Positions 1-4,915 of a stretch of 5,401 nucleotides of DNA are shown here, piece after piece; within the stretch, counting starts at the first letter, position 1, and each line of letters starts with the position of its first letter. The translations under genes and the position numbers were made by a program. The notes beneath the pieces are model-generated. The model saw nothing but the letters and a program-made list of their open reading frames with translations, was not told where the DNA came from and made no database searches. The DNA lies in the NCBI GenBank assembly GCA_023954795.1, contig JAGSHA010000243.1, forward strand, positions 1-5,401, written 5' to 3'. The stretch comes from Oceanospirillaceae bacterium. Lineage in GTDB: Bacteria; Pseudomonadota; Gammaproteobacteria; Pseudomonadales; Balneatricaceae.

Positions 1-465
1 ATCGGTTTCCGCTCCTTGTTCCTGACTATGACTTCCGGTACCGGCATCATGACATCCATCTTCGACCACTACGGTCCAGTGAAAGAAGGTGAAGTAGCCA
101 GCCGTAACAACGGCGTACTGGTATCCATGGTTACCGGCAAAGCACTGGGTTACTCCCTGTGGAACCTGCAGGAACGTGGTCGTCTGTGCATCGAGCCAAA
201 CATTGATGTCTACGAAGGCATGCTGCTGGGTATCCACAGCCGCTCCAACGATCTGGCAGTGAACCCAACCAAGGGCAAGCAGCTGACCAACGTACGTGCT
301 TCCGGTACTGACGAAAACATCCAGCTGACACCACCTGTGCGTTTCACACTGGAACAGGCTCTGGACTTCATCGAAGATGACGAGCTGGTTGAAGTAACAC
401 CTAACTTCATCCGCCTGCGTAAGAAACTGCTGAAAGAAAACGAGCGTAAGCGCGCGAAGAAGTAA
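1..465 (+). CDS. typA: GTP-binding protein TypA/BipA, C-terminal part (5' end outside window)
   Basis: This is the last 154 residues of a TypA/BipA-type translational GTPase, open from base 1 in frame 1 to a TAA stop at 463-465. The family is about 600 residues long, so the GTPase and EF-G-like domains lie upstream of the window. What is visible is the end of the EF-G-like domain V region (IGFRSLFLT, then MTSIFDHYGPV) and the BipA-specific C-terminal domain, with the family signatures NNGVLVSM, GRLCIEPNIDVYEGMLLGIH, KGKQLTNVRASGTDE and TPNFIRLRKK. The protein ends in a very basic tail (ENERKRAKK), as is common in the family. TypA binds the ribosome and is needed for ribosome assembly and growth at low temperature or under stress; that role is family knowledge. 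The gene is followed 16 bases later by a strong terminator, so it ends its transcription unit. The identification is firm. An in-frame TTG or ATG near the left edge is not a real start, because the conserved sequence continues upstream. Confidence 0.97.
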   Translation: MGFRSLFLTMTSGTGIMTSIFDHYGPVKEGEVASRNNGVLVSMVTGKALGYSLWNLQERGRLCIEPNIDVYEGMLLGIHSRSNDLAVNPTKGKQLTNVRASGTDENIQLTPPVRFTLEQALDFIEDDELVEVTPNFIRLRKKLLKENERKRAKK

Positions 466-470
466 GCAAC

Positions 471-484
471 TTTCTGATCAGAAA
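471..484. repeat. 14-bp perfect palindrome next to the typA terminator
   Basis: TTTCTGATCAGAAA reads the same on both strands and abuts the terminator stem, sharing its first A residues. It starts 5 bases after the typA stop codon. It could be a dimeric protein-binding site or a chance palindrome. It has no loop, so it is not a hairpin by itself. No function is assigned. Confidence 0.5.
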
Positions 485-510
485 AAGGCAACCAATCGGT
501 TGCCTTTTTT
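482..510 (+). terminator. Rho-independent terminator after typA
   Basis: A perfect 7-bp stem GGCAACC (487-493) and GGTTGCC (498-504) closes an AATC loop. It is preceded by five A and followed by six T (505-510). The A-run on the left makes it readable as a terminator on the minus strand too, but no minus-strand gene ends here, so its job is to end typA. The symmetric A and T runs could extend the stem to 12 bp. Confidence 0.9.
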
Positions 511-527
511 GTGCCTGAAGCGCAGCC

Positions 528-533
528 TATACT
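528..533 (+). promoter_or_regulatory. Candidate -10 element for pip
   Basis: TATACT matches the sigma-70 -10 consensus at 5 of 6 positions and lies 29 bases before the pip ATG, just after the typA terminator, where a promoter is expected. No good -35 hexamer stands at the right distance; the T-run of the terminator occupies that place. This is a weak, position-based call. Confidence 0.35.
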
Positions 534-552
534 TCATCTAGCGTTTCGTTTC

Positions 553-557
553 AGGAG
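553..557 (+). promoter_or_regulatory. Ribosome binding site of pip
   Basis: AGGAG lies 5 bases before the ATG at 563 and decides that start over the internal ATG at 605. Confidence 0.8.
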
Positions 558-562
558 AGCCC

Positions 563-1513
563 ATGCGTAAGCTTTACCCCGATATTCACCCTTATGCCGA
601 ACACATGATCAAGGTTGACGCGCGGCATAGTATTTACGTGGAAGAAAGCGGCAACGCTCATGGCATCCCGGTGCTGTTTGTTCACGGCGGACCCGGCGGC
701 GGCACCTCACCTGCTCACCGTAGCTTCTTTGATCCGGAAAAATACCGCATCATCCTGTTTGACCAGCGCGGTTGTGGACGCTCCCAGCCACATGCCGAGC
801 TGACCGACAATTATTCACAGGCATTGGTTGCTGATATGGAACTGATCCGCCAGACTCTGAATGTGGATCAGTGGCTCCTGTTTGGTGGTTCATGGGGATC
901 GACCCTGAGCCTGCTATACGCGCAAACACATCCAGAGCGGGTGTCAGGTATGATTTTGCGGGGTATCTTTCTTTGTCGCCAACAAGATATCCAGTGGTTT
1001 TATCAACGTGGTGCCAGCGCGATTTTCCCTGACCACTGGCTGAGCTACGAGAAAGTCATTCCACAACACCTGCGCCACGATATGTTAAGTGCATATTATG
1101 AATTGCTGACATCCGATAACGAAATTGCCCGTATGTCCGCTGCCAAGGCTTGGTCGGTTTGGGAAGGTCGCTGTTCAACGCTGGATCCCAATGGGGATGT
1201 TGTGGATCACTTCGCTGACCCTCATGTTGCACTGGCCATGGCGCGCATTGAAGCCCACTACTTCATTAACCGCGCGTTTATGGACGATAATCAGTTGCTG
1301 GAGAATACCCACCTGATACAGCATATCCCTACCGTTATTGTGCACGGCCGATACGATATGGTGTGCCCGCTGGAACAAGCTTTTGAGTTGCACCAGGCGC
1401 TTCCTCAGGCAGAGCTTCATATTGTACGTGACGCGGGACATTCGGCATTTGAACCCGGCATTACCGACAATCTGGTGGCAGCCACCGACCATTTCGCACG
1501 TTCACAGGCTTAA
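563..1513 (+). CDS. pip: Proline iminopeptidase (prolyl aminopeptidase)
   Basis: This is a 316-residue cytoplasmic serine peptidase of family S33 with an alpha/beta-hydrolase fold, which removes N-terminal proline from peptides. The oxyanion-hole motif HGGPGGG is at residues 41-47, followed by FDQRGCGRS at 66-74. The nucleophile elbow GGSWGS is at 108-113 (Ser110). The acid is Asp265 in GRYDMVCP and the base His293 in AGHS, an order and spacing that match the well-studied Serratia enzyme with a shift of three. Glu201 (WEGRC) and Glu230 (ARIEAHYF) correspond to residues known in that enzyme to hold the substrate's free amino group. Length is normal for the family (about 310-320) and the protein is intact. 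The ATG at 563 is preceded by AGGAG at 553-557 with 5-base spacing, and the N-terminus LYPDIHPY is the typical family start. The gene lies between typA and dtd on the same strand, 93 bases before the dtd start; the pip-dtd pairing is also known in Pseudomonas. No signal peptide is seen. Confidence 0.96.
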   Translation: MRKLYPDIHPYAEHMIKVDARHSIYVEESGNAHGIPVLFVHGGPGGGTSPAHRSFFDPEKYRIILFDQRGCGRSQPHAELTDNYSQALVADMELIRQTLNVDQWLLFGGSWGSTLSLLYAQTHPERVSGMILRGIFLCRQQDIQWFYQRGASAIFPDHWLSYEKVIPQHLRHDMLSAYYELLTSDNEIARMSAAKAWSVWEGRCSTLDPNGDVVDHFADPHVALAMARIEAHYFINRAFMDDNQLLENTHLIQHIPTVIVHGRYDMVCPLEQAFELHQALPQAELHIVRDAGHSAFEPGITDNLVAATDHFARSQA

Positions 1514-1570
1514 ATCGGCCGAGGCGCCTTGGCGCTGCCCCCCGATGATGCTCCGCTGGCTAATTCCCGC

Positions 1571-1576
1571 TACAAT
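1571..1576 (+). promoter_or_regulatory. Candidate -10 element for dtd
   Basis: TACAAT (5 of 6 to the sigma-70 consensus) is followed by GCGCG, a common discriminator sequence in gammaproteobacteria, 30 bases before the dtd ATG. It falls in the 93-base gap after pip. No good -35 hexamer is visible 16-18 bases upstream, so dtd may also be read from the pip promoter. Moderate to weak call. Confidence 0.4.
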
Positions 1577-1606
1577 GCGCGTTTTCCAGACAGCGGAGCC
1601 CATACG

Positions 1607-2047
1607 ATGAAAGCCCTGATCCAACGCGTTACACATGCCTCAGTCACCGTAGATGGCGAATGCACGGGAGCTATTGATCAGGGAATACTGGTATTACTTG
1701 GCGTAGAAAAAACCGACGATCGCAGTAAAGCGGACAAGCTGTTGAAAAAGATACTGGGGTATCGCATCTTCTCTGACGACGAGGGAAAGATGAATCTGAA
1801 TGTGCAACAAATCAATGGCGGTGTTCTGGTTGTTTCCCAGTTCACACTGGTAGCGGATACAGCGAAAGGATTACGCCCTGGCTTCTCATCCGGCGCAACA
1901 CCCGCTCTGGGCGAAGAGTTATACGATTACTTTGTTGAACAGGCTTCAACTGCGCACACTCAGATTGCAACAGGACGCTTTGGTGCAGATATGAAAGTCA
2001 GCCTGCTCAATGACGGGCCTGTCACGTTTATGCTGGAAGTAAACTAA
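1607..2047 (+). CDS. dtd: D-aminoacyl-tRNA deacylase (D-Tyr-tRNA deacylase)
   Basis: This 146-residue protein matches the usual DTD length (145 in E. coli). The enzyme hydrolyses D-amino acids, and glycine mischarged on tRNA-Ala, from tRNA; it is a cytoplasmic homodimer that protects translation from D-amino acids. Visible signatures are the N-terminal MKALIQRVTHASVTVDG, the active-site SQFTLVAD at residues 77-84, and the cross-subunit NDGPVT at 135-140 holding the Gly-cisPro dipeptide that gives chiral selection. The start is the ATG at 1607: it gives the conserved N-terminus and has CGGAG at 1594-1598, 8 bases upstream. The frame stays open up to 1529, but the extra 26 residues do not fit the family and would cover the likely promoter. 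The gene follows pip with a 93-base gap and is closed by a hairpin at 2091-2116. It is intact, with no odd features. Confidence 0.97.
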   Translation: MKALIQRVTHASVTVDGECTGAIDQGILVLLGVEKTDDRSKADKLLKKILGYRIFSDDEGKMNLNVQQINGGVLVVSQFTLVADTAKGLRPGFSSGATPALGEELYDYFVEQASTAHTQIATGRFGADMKVSLLNDGPVTFMLEVN

Positions 2048-2090
2048 AGCCCGTTCATTACGCTACCTTCCAGATACAACCACACACACA

Positions 2091-2116
2091 AAAAGAGCGG
2101 AAAGTTCCGCTCTTTT
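2091..2116. terminator. Bidirectional terminator between dtd and the acyltransferase gene
   Basis: A perfect 12-bp inverted repeat, AAAAGAGCGGAA (2091-2102) and TTCCGCTCTTTT (2105-2116), has a 2-base spacer; sterically the top pairs will open into a small loop over a GAGCGG/CCGCTC core. The flanking A-run and T-run serve both strands. It sits 43 bases after the dtd stop and 22 bases beyond the stop of the convergent acyltransferase gene, so it probably ends both transcripts. The T-run is only four bases, but the position is right. Confidence 0.85.
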
Positions 2117-2138
2117 ACACGCCCAGTGAAGTATTCGC

Positions 2139-3236
2139 TCAGGCAGGCTGGTCACTCTGCACAGACACCCGTTTTCGTTTTATCAGGCGCTGCTGCAGGA
2201 ATCGGGTCAGTGGTTTTTCAACTACGATATGAAATATCAGCCCTCCCACGATCGTCACCAGCAGACCTCCCACAATAAACGCGCTCATCTGAAGCATCGT
2301 CGCTTCCGGCGTAACCAGCTTAGACCACAGCATACGATACACACCTAACGCTAAAATATGGGTCAGGTAAATGGAATAGGACGCGTCACCTAACAGATGC
2401 AAAGCACGTGACTTAAACATACTGCCATTCACTTCAACAATCACGACACCCAACACCATCAGCACGCCTGGCACGCCCCAATACAGTGCACGCAACGGAC
2501 CAAACGGATTCACCTCTGCGGTCAACAACAACCCGACCGTACCCAGTGCTAACAACACGATCCCGAGTAATCGCGGCAAGCGTCGCAACTTACCATCGGT
2601 ATAGGCTTTAGCGATAAACACACCCGCCACAAACTCCAGCAGCAACCCACTGGTGTACGTTTTCAGAATGGCATTTTGCGGCTCCATCACAAAACCCGCA
2701 CCCACCAGCGTGACAAACGCGACCAACAATATCGACAGCGCCTGACGTGGCATCATCAACAAACAACCAAACACCAGATAGAAGAACATCTCATAGTTGA
2801 GCGTCCAACCGGGTACTAGAATCGGATACACGTTACCCGGCAAGCCCAAACTGTAGTGAGGGATAAACAAGAGCGACTGAATCAGCTGGGCAAGCTCAAA
2901 CTGAGTCGTCTTGAACAGGTGAGGAACTGCGGTTGCGGCACCCGCAATCACCAAGGTGATCAGCCAGTAGATCGGCACCACTCTTATGACCCGTTTAGCA
3001 AAGAACTCTGCAGTCCCCATGTTTTTGTTATAGGTCACAAACCAGATAACAAAACCACTGATCACAAAGAAGACATCAACACCCGCAGCACCTACGCTGA
3101 TTGAATGCAGCACGGCTTCGTACACATCAATCTGGATAATCAAGTGATGAAAAACGACCATCAGTGCCGCAACAGCACGGAGGTACTGAATAGAGTGAAT
3201 CGTCGGGTGCGGTGCGGTGCTCACGTCTTTATCCAT
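2139..3236 (-). CDS. Acyltransferase family 3 membrane protein (OafA/OatA-like O-acyltransferase)
   Basis: This 365-residue polytopic inner-membrane protein belongs to the acyltransferase-3 family, which moves acyl (usually acetyl) groups onto sugars of LPS, capsule, exopolysaccharide, peptidoglycan or glycolipids. The family R-x10-H motif is present as Arg20 to His31 (LRAVAALMVVFHH). It is followed by VDVFFVISGFVI (53-64), the basic RVIRVVPIYW (82-91), GWTLNYEMFFYL (143-154), EFVAGV (201-206) and LGDASYSIYLTH (282-293). Hydrophobic segments alternate along the whole length, about ten by eye. The tail is basic (KRKRVS), and there is no SGNH domain, so this is the short, stand-alone form. The ATG at 3236 is kept because it leaves a normal lead before the first helix, but it has no clear Shine-Dalgarno (AACAGAATTCTTT precedes it). 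No glycan gene cluster is near, so the substrate cannot be named. It converges on dtd and diverges from the YjdF-like gene. Confidence 0.93.
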   Translation of the reverse strand: MDKDVSTAPHPTIHSIQYLRAVAALMVVFHHLIIQIDVYEAVLHSISVGAAGVDVFFVISGFVIWFVTYNKNMGTAEFFAKRVIRVVPIYWLITLVIAGAATAVPHLFKTTQFELAQLIQSLLFIPHYSLGLPGNVYPILVPGWTLNYEMFFYLVFGCLLMMPRQALSILLVAFVTLVGAGFVMEPQNAILKTYTSGLLLEFVAGVFIAKAYTDGKLRRLPRLLGIVLLALGTVGLLLTAEVNPFGPLRALYWGVPGVLMVLGVVIVEVNGSMFKSRALHLLGDASYSIYLTHILALGVYRMLWSKLVTPEATMLQMSAFIVGGLLVTIVGGLIFHIVVEKPLTRFLQQRLIKRKRVSVQSDQPA

Positions 3237-3548
3237 AAAGAATTCTGTTCAATATCTGCACAAGGAAATAAGTTTTGGATGCTAGAGACTCACCGCCACC
3301 ATTGCAAGCGAATATTGGACTTAAAACACTACAGAAAACCACAGCATCAGCCCCGCAAATGCAGGTCTTCTGGGCCGATAGTCACGATGCTGAAAGCCAC
3401 CGCTTCAATCAAAAAAACAACGATTTTCGCACTATTAACAGCTGCCTTCTGGCAACTAAATGCTGTTCTACACCTTACGCTTTCAGTACTTTTCATGCAT
3501 CTTATAAGAAGGAACTCTCAGATACAGACCTGCGGATACCGTTTTCTG
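3237..3548. other. Gene-poor divergent intergenic region
   Basis: About 310 bases separate the divergent acyltransferase and YjdF-like genes. The stretch is visibly richer in A and T than the flanking genes (for example the A-run at 3411-3417). It holds a candidate minus-strand promoter (3279-3307) and, on the plus strand, TATAAG at 3504-3509 as a possible -10 with no clear -35, followed by an AAGGA-like sequence at 3509-3513 that has no usable start codon at the right distance. Two plus-strand frames are open through most of it, but neither gives a recognisable protein. I see no tRNA, riboswitch, strong hairpin or repeat here. Confidence 0.6.
3279..3307 (-). promoter_or_regulatory. Candidate sigma-70 promoter of the acyltransferase gene
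   Basis: On the minus strand TTGCAA (3302-3307, 4 of 6) and TAGCAT (3279-3284, 4 of 6) are separated by exactly 17 bases and lie about 42 bases before the ATG at 3236. The hexamers are mediocre; the spacing and position are the main support. Confidence 0.35.
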
Positions 3549-4184
3549 ATGCATGCTCGTTACAGCCTGATACACCCGATCAGCTTAAGCTGGATCGCAA
3601 CCTACCTGCTGGTTCTTCTGTGGTCCGGCACCCATCCTGCTGATCAGGTTATCTGGGGGCTGGAGGTATTCCCCGCCATACTCGGGCTGATTGTCCTCGC
3701 CGTTACCTTCAAGCATCATCCGCTCACCCCCCTCCTCTATCTGCTCATTCTGATTCACGCGGTGATTTTGATGATCGGCGGCCACTATACCTACGCAGAT
3801 GTCCCACTGTTCGAGTACTGGGCCGATGTCAGCGATGGACGCAATAACTACGACAAAGTGGGGCATTTCGCTCAAGGCTTTATACCAGCAATGATTGCCC
3901 GTGAAATACTGCTTCGTTGTCATGTTATTGCAGGCAATCTGTGGAGAAACTTTTTTATCTGCTGCTTCTGTCTCGCGTTCAGCGCCTTTTATGAGCTGAT
4001 TGAGTGGTGGGTAGCGTTGCTGAGCGAAGAGGCGGGCGACGACTTTTTGGGCGCTCAGGGGTATATCTGGGATACCCAGTCCGATATGTTTTTGGCTTTA
4101 CTGGGCGCCATCGTCGCCCTGCTGAGCCTGAGCCGATTACATGACCAACAGCTGAAAGAGATCAGTCAGACTCACTCTGACTGA
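3549..4184 (+). CDS. YjdF/DUF2238-family integral membrane protein, function unknown
   Basis: Starting at the ATG at 3549 the product is 211 residues, close to the roughly 209 of E. coli YjdF, an inner-membrane protein of unknown function. Family signatures are EVFPAILGL (39-47), PLTPLLYLLILIHAVILMIGG split across 58-78, HYTYADVPLF (79-88), RNNYDKVGHFAQGFIPA (98-114), AFYELIEWW (146-154), FLGAQG (166-171) and WDTQSDMFLALLGA (174-187). The conserved His, Tyr, Asp and Glu residues in and near membrane segments suggest a possible metal-binding or catalytic centre, which is inference. Five or so membrane helices are visible, at about 12-25, 36-53, 61-77, 134-149 and 180-196. The frame is open upstream to 3105, but the extra residues resemble no family sequence and run antisense into the acyltransferase gene. 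In-frame ATGs at 3387 and 3495 are alternatives. The chosen ATG has only a weak GCGGA upstream, so the start is less certain than the family call. The 3' end overlaps the convergent tapT gene by 23 bases. Confidence 0.88.
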   Translation: MHARYSLIHPISLSWIATYLLVLLWSGTHPADQVIWGLEVFPAILGLIVLAVTFKHHPLTPLLYLLILIHAVILMIGGHYTYADVPLFEYWADVSDGRNNYDKVGHFAQGFIPAMIAREILLRCHVIAGNLWRNFFICCFCLAFSAFYELIEWWVALLSEEAGDDFLGAQGYIWDTQSDMFLALLGAIVALLSLSRLHDQQLKEISQTHSD

Positions 4185-4186
4185 TC
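4160..4186. terminator. Perfect inverted repeat over the overlapping ends of two convergent genes
   Basis: GATCAGTCAGA (4160-4170) and TCTGACTGATC (4176-4186) form an 11-bp perfect stem with a CTCAC loop. It contains the stop codons of both the YjdF-like gene (4182-4184, +) and tapT (4162-4164, -). Neither side has a proper T-run: the minus strand continues TCTTTC and the plus strand ACGTG. It may act as a weak bidirectional terminator or 3'-end stabilising hairpin; the structure is seen, the function inferred. Confidence 0.6.
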
Positions 4187-4863
4187 ACGTGCTGCAGCAA
4201 GGCCTTCGCATCATCGACACCTTCCACTGCACGGCTTCTGCGGGACGCATAATAGTGCGCATTGAAGACATCGAAATATGCATCCAACAAATCCGCTGAC
4301 GCCTGATCACCCATTTGAGCCAGCATTACAGCAGCAACTTCTGCAGTGCAGAGATGATGCTCCTCATTGGGTTTTCGCAGGTTGTAGCGTGTTTTTCGCT
4401 GTGTTTTCGGCTGAATAACGGGCACACCCTGCAGGTATTCACTTTGACGGAAAATACGGCGTGCCTGACGCCAGGTACCGTCCAGAATGATAAACACCGG
4501 CTTACGGCCTGGCTTGTGTTCAAACTCCACCATACGCTCCTCATATCCTTCCCCTTCAGGAAAAACGATATAGGGATCAAACCCCGGGTCATGAAGCTGA
4601 TCCAGAAACTCAGCATCAGGCTCTGTTCGGCTCCAGGGAAACACCTCCGAATCACGAATCGTATCAACAATCAGACGGCCGGTGTTCGTTGGTTTATAGA
4701 GTTCTTTACGGTGGGTTAGCAACCAGAAGCGTGCCTGAGCCTGTGCGTTGACCTGAAAGTCACAGATACACGCCTTCGCCGGCATCTGGCATTGCTCACA
4801 TCGAATAACGTTAGACCCGCGCGCCAGAAAGGGGCGCCGGGGATGTTCGGTTTCTGTCGTCAT
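4162..4863 (-). CDS. tapT: tRNA-uridine aminocarboxypropyltransferase, DTW-domain (TapT/YfiP)
   Basis: This 233-residue protein has the length of E. coli TapT (YfiP, about 232), which transfers the 3-amino-3-carboxypropyl group of S-adenosylmethionine to uridine 47 of several tRNAs (acp3U47). Cysteines 22, 25, 31 and 33 form CEQCQMPAKACIC, the likely zinc site of the family. LTHRKELYKPTNTGRL follows at 49-64, then the defining DxTW signature as DGTW at 128-131 (ILDGTWRQARRIF), RYNLRKP at 159-165, and CTAEVAA at 172-178, the place of the family's STxE-like motif. The ATG at 4863 is chosen because AGGTGG stands a few bases upstream (4867-4872) and a promoter-like extended -10 lies at 4889-4897. 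The frame is open to a TTG at 4908, but that start would lie upstream of the likely transcription start. The 3' end overlaps the convergent YjdF-like gene by 23 bases. The protein is intact; membership is clear, and the exact tRNA site is by homology. Confidence 0.93.
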   Translation of the reverse strand: MTTETEHPRRPFLARGSNVIRCEQCQMPAKACICDFQVNAQAQARFWLLTHRKELYKPTNTGRLIVDTIRDSEVFPWSRTEPDAEFLDQLHDPGFDPYIVFPEGEGYEERMVEFEHKPGRKPVFIILDGTWRQARRIFRQSEYLQGVPVIQPKTQRKTRYNLRKPNEEHHLCTAEVAAVMLAQMGDQASADLLDAYFDVFNAHYYASRRSRAVEGVDDAKALLQHVISQSESD

Positions 4864-4866
4864 ATC

Positions 4867-4872
4867 CCACCT
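4867..4872 (-). promoter_or_regulatory. Ribosome binding site deciding the tapT start
   Basis: AGGTGG on the minus strand lies 3 bases before the ATG at 4861-4863 (AGGTG with 4-base spacing). It supports this start over the upstream TTG at 4908, which has no such site. Confidence 0.6.
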
Positions 4873-4888
4873 GCTTTTGCGAGCGGGG

Positions 4889-4897
4889 ACTATACCA
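4889..4897 (-). promoter_or_regulatory. Extended -10 promoter element for tapT
   Basis: On the minus strand TGGTATAGT reads as an extended -10 (TGn followed by a 5-of-6 TATAAT match), followed by a C-rich discriminator CCCCGC. It lies 26-34 bases before the tapT ATG, in the 51-base gap after the upstream gene. The -35 position (about 4912-4917, TAGGCG) is poor, which an extended -10 can offset. It would give tapT a promoter of its own even if it is also read from upstream. Confidence 0.5.
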
Positions 4898-4901
4898 GCT
4901 C

Positions 4902-4915
4902 GGCGCAATTGCGCC
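4902..4915. repeat. 14-bp GC-rich palindrome upstream of tapT
   Basis: GGCGCAATTGCGCC is a perfect palindrome touching the last base of the stop codon of the unrecognised upstream gene. It covers roughly -20 to -33 relative to the expected tapT transcription start, a position where a bound dimeric repressor would block polymerase. It could instead be a chance palindrome. No T-run follows, so it is not a standard terminator. Confidence 0.5.

Noticed and set aside
1175..1492. Minus-strand frame opposite pip
   Set aside because: It is fully contained within a well-supported gene and encodes no recognisable protein; the same holds for the other frames opposite typA, pip, the YjdF-like gene and tapT.
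1521..1540. GC-rich repeat GCGCC/GGCGC after the pip stop as a terminator
   Set aside because: The stem is 5 bp with a 2-base spacer and no T-run follows, so it is not a convincing terminator.
1529..1606. 26-residue N-terminal extension of Dtd
   Set aside because: The conserved family N-terminus and the Shine-Dalgarno both point to the ATG at 1607, and the extension would cover the likely promoter.
2079..2090. Short CA repeat between dtd and its terminator
   Set aside because: Six CA units are too few and lie outside any gene; phase variation is not supported.
3105..3548. Full upstream part of the long frame leading into the YjdF-like gene as a 359-residue protein
   Set aside because: It runs antisense through the start of a clear acyltransferase gene, carries no family sequence, and the product from 3549 already has the normal family length.
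3275..3643. Second plus-strand open frame giving a 122-residue protein
   Set aside because: It overlaps the start of the YjdF-like gene in another frame, has no recognisable domain and no good ribosome binding site.
4864..4908. 15-residue N-terminal extension of TapT from a TTG
   Set aside because: A better ribosome binding site and a promoter-like element place the start at 4863.
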